Origin: Clostridiales bacterium
GTDB taxonomy: Bacteria; Bacillota; Clostridia; Oscillospirales; Acutalibacteraceae
Length of the DNA: 5,816 nucleotides
Assembly (NCBI GenBank): GCA_020860025.1
Contig: JAJBVC010000140.1
Span: 1-5,816 of the forward strand
Direction of reading: 5' to 3'
Position 1 is the stretch's first letter. Every line of letters begins with the position of its first letter. The notes beneath the pieces were generated by a model that did no database searches, was not told the origin of the DNA, and worked only from the letters and a program-made list of their open reading frames with translations. The position numbers were made by a program, and so were the translations under genes. Below are positions 5,182 to 5,816 of this stretch, piece by piece.

Positions 5182-5706
5182 ATGAAAATATTAGTTTTAA
5201 ACGGAAGCCCAAGACCGTCTGGAAATACATCCAAAATGATTACGGCTTTCAAAGAAGGTGCAGAAAGCAGCGGACATGAAGTGAATGTCGTGGATGTCTG
5301 CAAGAAAAATATAAAGGGCTGCCTGGGCTGTGAATATTGTCATAGCAAAGGAAACGGAAAATGTGTTCAGAAGGACGATATGCAGGAAGTATACAGTCTT
5401 TTGAAAGATGCTGAAATGTTAGTGATTGCTTCGCCAATCTACTATCATGGTATTTCGGGTCAGCTTAAATGTACGATAGACCGATTTTACTCAGCAGCTT
5501 ACCCTATGAAGCCCGCTAAACTGAAGAAGGCGGCCATGATTTTGTGTTCCGGCTCACCAGATATGTATGATGGCGCACTGTTTTCATTCCAAGGTGATTT
5601 TCTGGATTATCTTGGTCTGGAGAACATGGGAGTTCTTACAGTGGCGGGTTCCGCCGGGAGCAGGGAGTTAGAAAAAGCAAAAATGCTTGGAAGCAAACTA
5701 ATCTAA
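5182..5706 (+). CDS. Flavodoxin-fold NAD(P)H-dependent oxidoreductase with Cys cluster
   Basis: A 174-residue cytoplasmic flavoprotein of the NADPH-dependent FMN reductase / iron-sulfur flavoprotein-like family. The FMN phosphate loop is LNGSPRPSGNT (6-16). A Cys-rich stretch follows: C47-x2-C50-x2-C53 and C61 (KGCLGCEYC, then GKCVQKDDM), the pattern that holds a [4Fe-4S] cluster in iron-sulfur flavoproteins and is also kept as a conserved motif in family members without a proven cluster. SPIYYHGISGQLKCTIDRF (84-102) is the second flavin-contact segment. The C-terminal helix RELEKAKMLGSKL closes a complete protein of near-normal length. AAGGTGGTGA overlaps the hydrolase stop, and the 12-nt gap implies one mRNA and likely coupled translation. 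With the hydrolase it forms the MerR-controlled unit, probably reducing quinones or other electrophiles; the actual substrate is unknown. Confidence 0.88.
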   Translation: MKILVLNGSPRPSGNTSKMITAFKEGAESSGHEVNVVDVCKKNIKGCLGCEYCHSKGNGKCVQKDDMQEVYSLLKDAEMLVIASPIYYHGISGQLKCTIDRFYSAAYPMKPAKLKKAAMILCSGSPDMYDGALFSFQGDFLDYLGLENMGVLTVAGSAGSRELEKAKMLGSKLI

Positions 5707-5739
5707 CAAAGTACATCTAATTTATTTCAAAATAAAAAC

Positions 5740-5776
5740 AATGCCCATCAGAGAAAATAACTCTCCGATGGGCATT
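5740..5776. terminator. Terminator after the hydrolase-flavodoxin operon (hairpin copy D)
   Basis: A 15-bp stem, AATGCCCATCAGAGA (5740-5754) with TCTCCGATGGGCATT (5762-5776), a 7-nt loop and a single A-C mismatch, followed by TT and then AC. On the minus strand it is followed by GTTTTTATTTTG, so it can also stop a gene entering from the right. Confidence 0.82.
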
Positions 5777-5783
5777 TTACATA

Positions 5784-5816
5784 TTACTTTTGTTCTTGTT
5801 TATTTCTTAATAACAC
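5784..5816 (-). CDS. Possible C-terminal end of a convergent gene running off the right edge
   Basis: On the minus strand the last 33 bases read VLLRNKQEQK followed by TAA (5784-5786), open to the window edge. The placement fits, since hairpin D lies a few bases beyond with a good minus-strand U-tract, as in the convergent merR arrangement. Ten residues are too few to name a product, and an open frame of this length occurs often by chance. Confidence 0.3.
   Translation of the reverse strand: MLLRNKQEQK

Noticed and set aside
526..5776. CRISPR array or transposon inverted repeats from the repeated hairpins
   Set aside because: The copies are about 1.2-2.2 kb apart, at gene ends, with U-tracts and no regular spacing, target duplications or transposase gene.

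Overview
The window looks like a stretch of chromosome or accessory island from a low-GC Firmicute, most likely a gut-type Clostridia. The signs are strong AGGAGG ribosome binding sites, AT-rich spacers, near-consensus sigma-A promoters, and protein families typical of anaerobic clostridia (YwnA-like Rrf2, TM1586-type nitroreductase, AdhR-like MerR). No rRNA, tRNA, transposase, integrase or CRISPR array is visible.

Left part (1-1134): a visibly AT-richer, decaying zone. A minus-strand HAD-family hydrolase survives only as a fragment (53-519) that lacks its N-terminal motif and needs three one-base corrections. Next comes a minus-strand Rrf2-family regulator (631-1058) whose C-terminal third is knocked out of frame near 763-771. 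Its HTH is intact, but the segment with the family's conserved Cys is in the other frame.

Middle (1135-3604): a textbook divergent regulatory region (TTGACA, 17 nt, TATAAT, with a 9-bp-arm palindrome on the -10) drives an FMN nitroreductase (1198-1728). A divergent sirtuin follows (1868-2584). It keeps the Rossmann fold signature and the four zinc cysteines, but has Gln where sirtuins have the catalytic His. It sits between two coding scars (about 1808-1856 and 2581-2734), so it appears to be the survivor of a larger operon. A second nitroreductase of the TM1586 type (2839-3507) comes after it.

Right part (3605-5776): a MerR regulator (minus) faces a two-gene operon, an alpha/beta hydrolase with a Cys nucleophile elbow (4198-5169) and a flavodoxin-fold NAD(P)H-dependent oxidoreductase with a Cys cluster (5182-5706). 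A MerR-type promoter with a 19-nt spacer and a central dyad lies between them. A convergent minus-strand gene may end at the right edge.

The parts fit together as a redox or electrophile-response island: three flavoprotein reductases, a hydrolase and an NAD-binding sirtuin-like protein, under two regulators from families known to sense redox or reactive species. Transcription units are bounded by four copies of one related hairpin (core CCATCAGAG / CTCYGATGG) that act as terminators, often in both directions. The most unusual items are the His-to-Gln sirtuin with its decayed neighbours, the shared hairpin family, and the Rrf2 frameshift opposite an intact operator.
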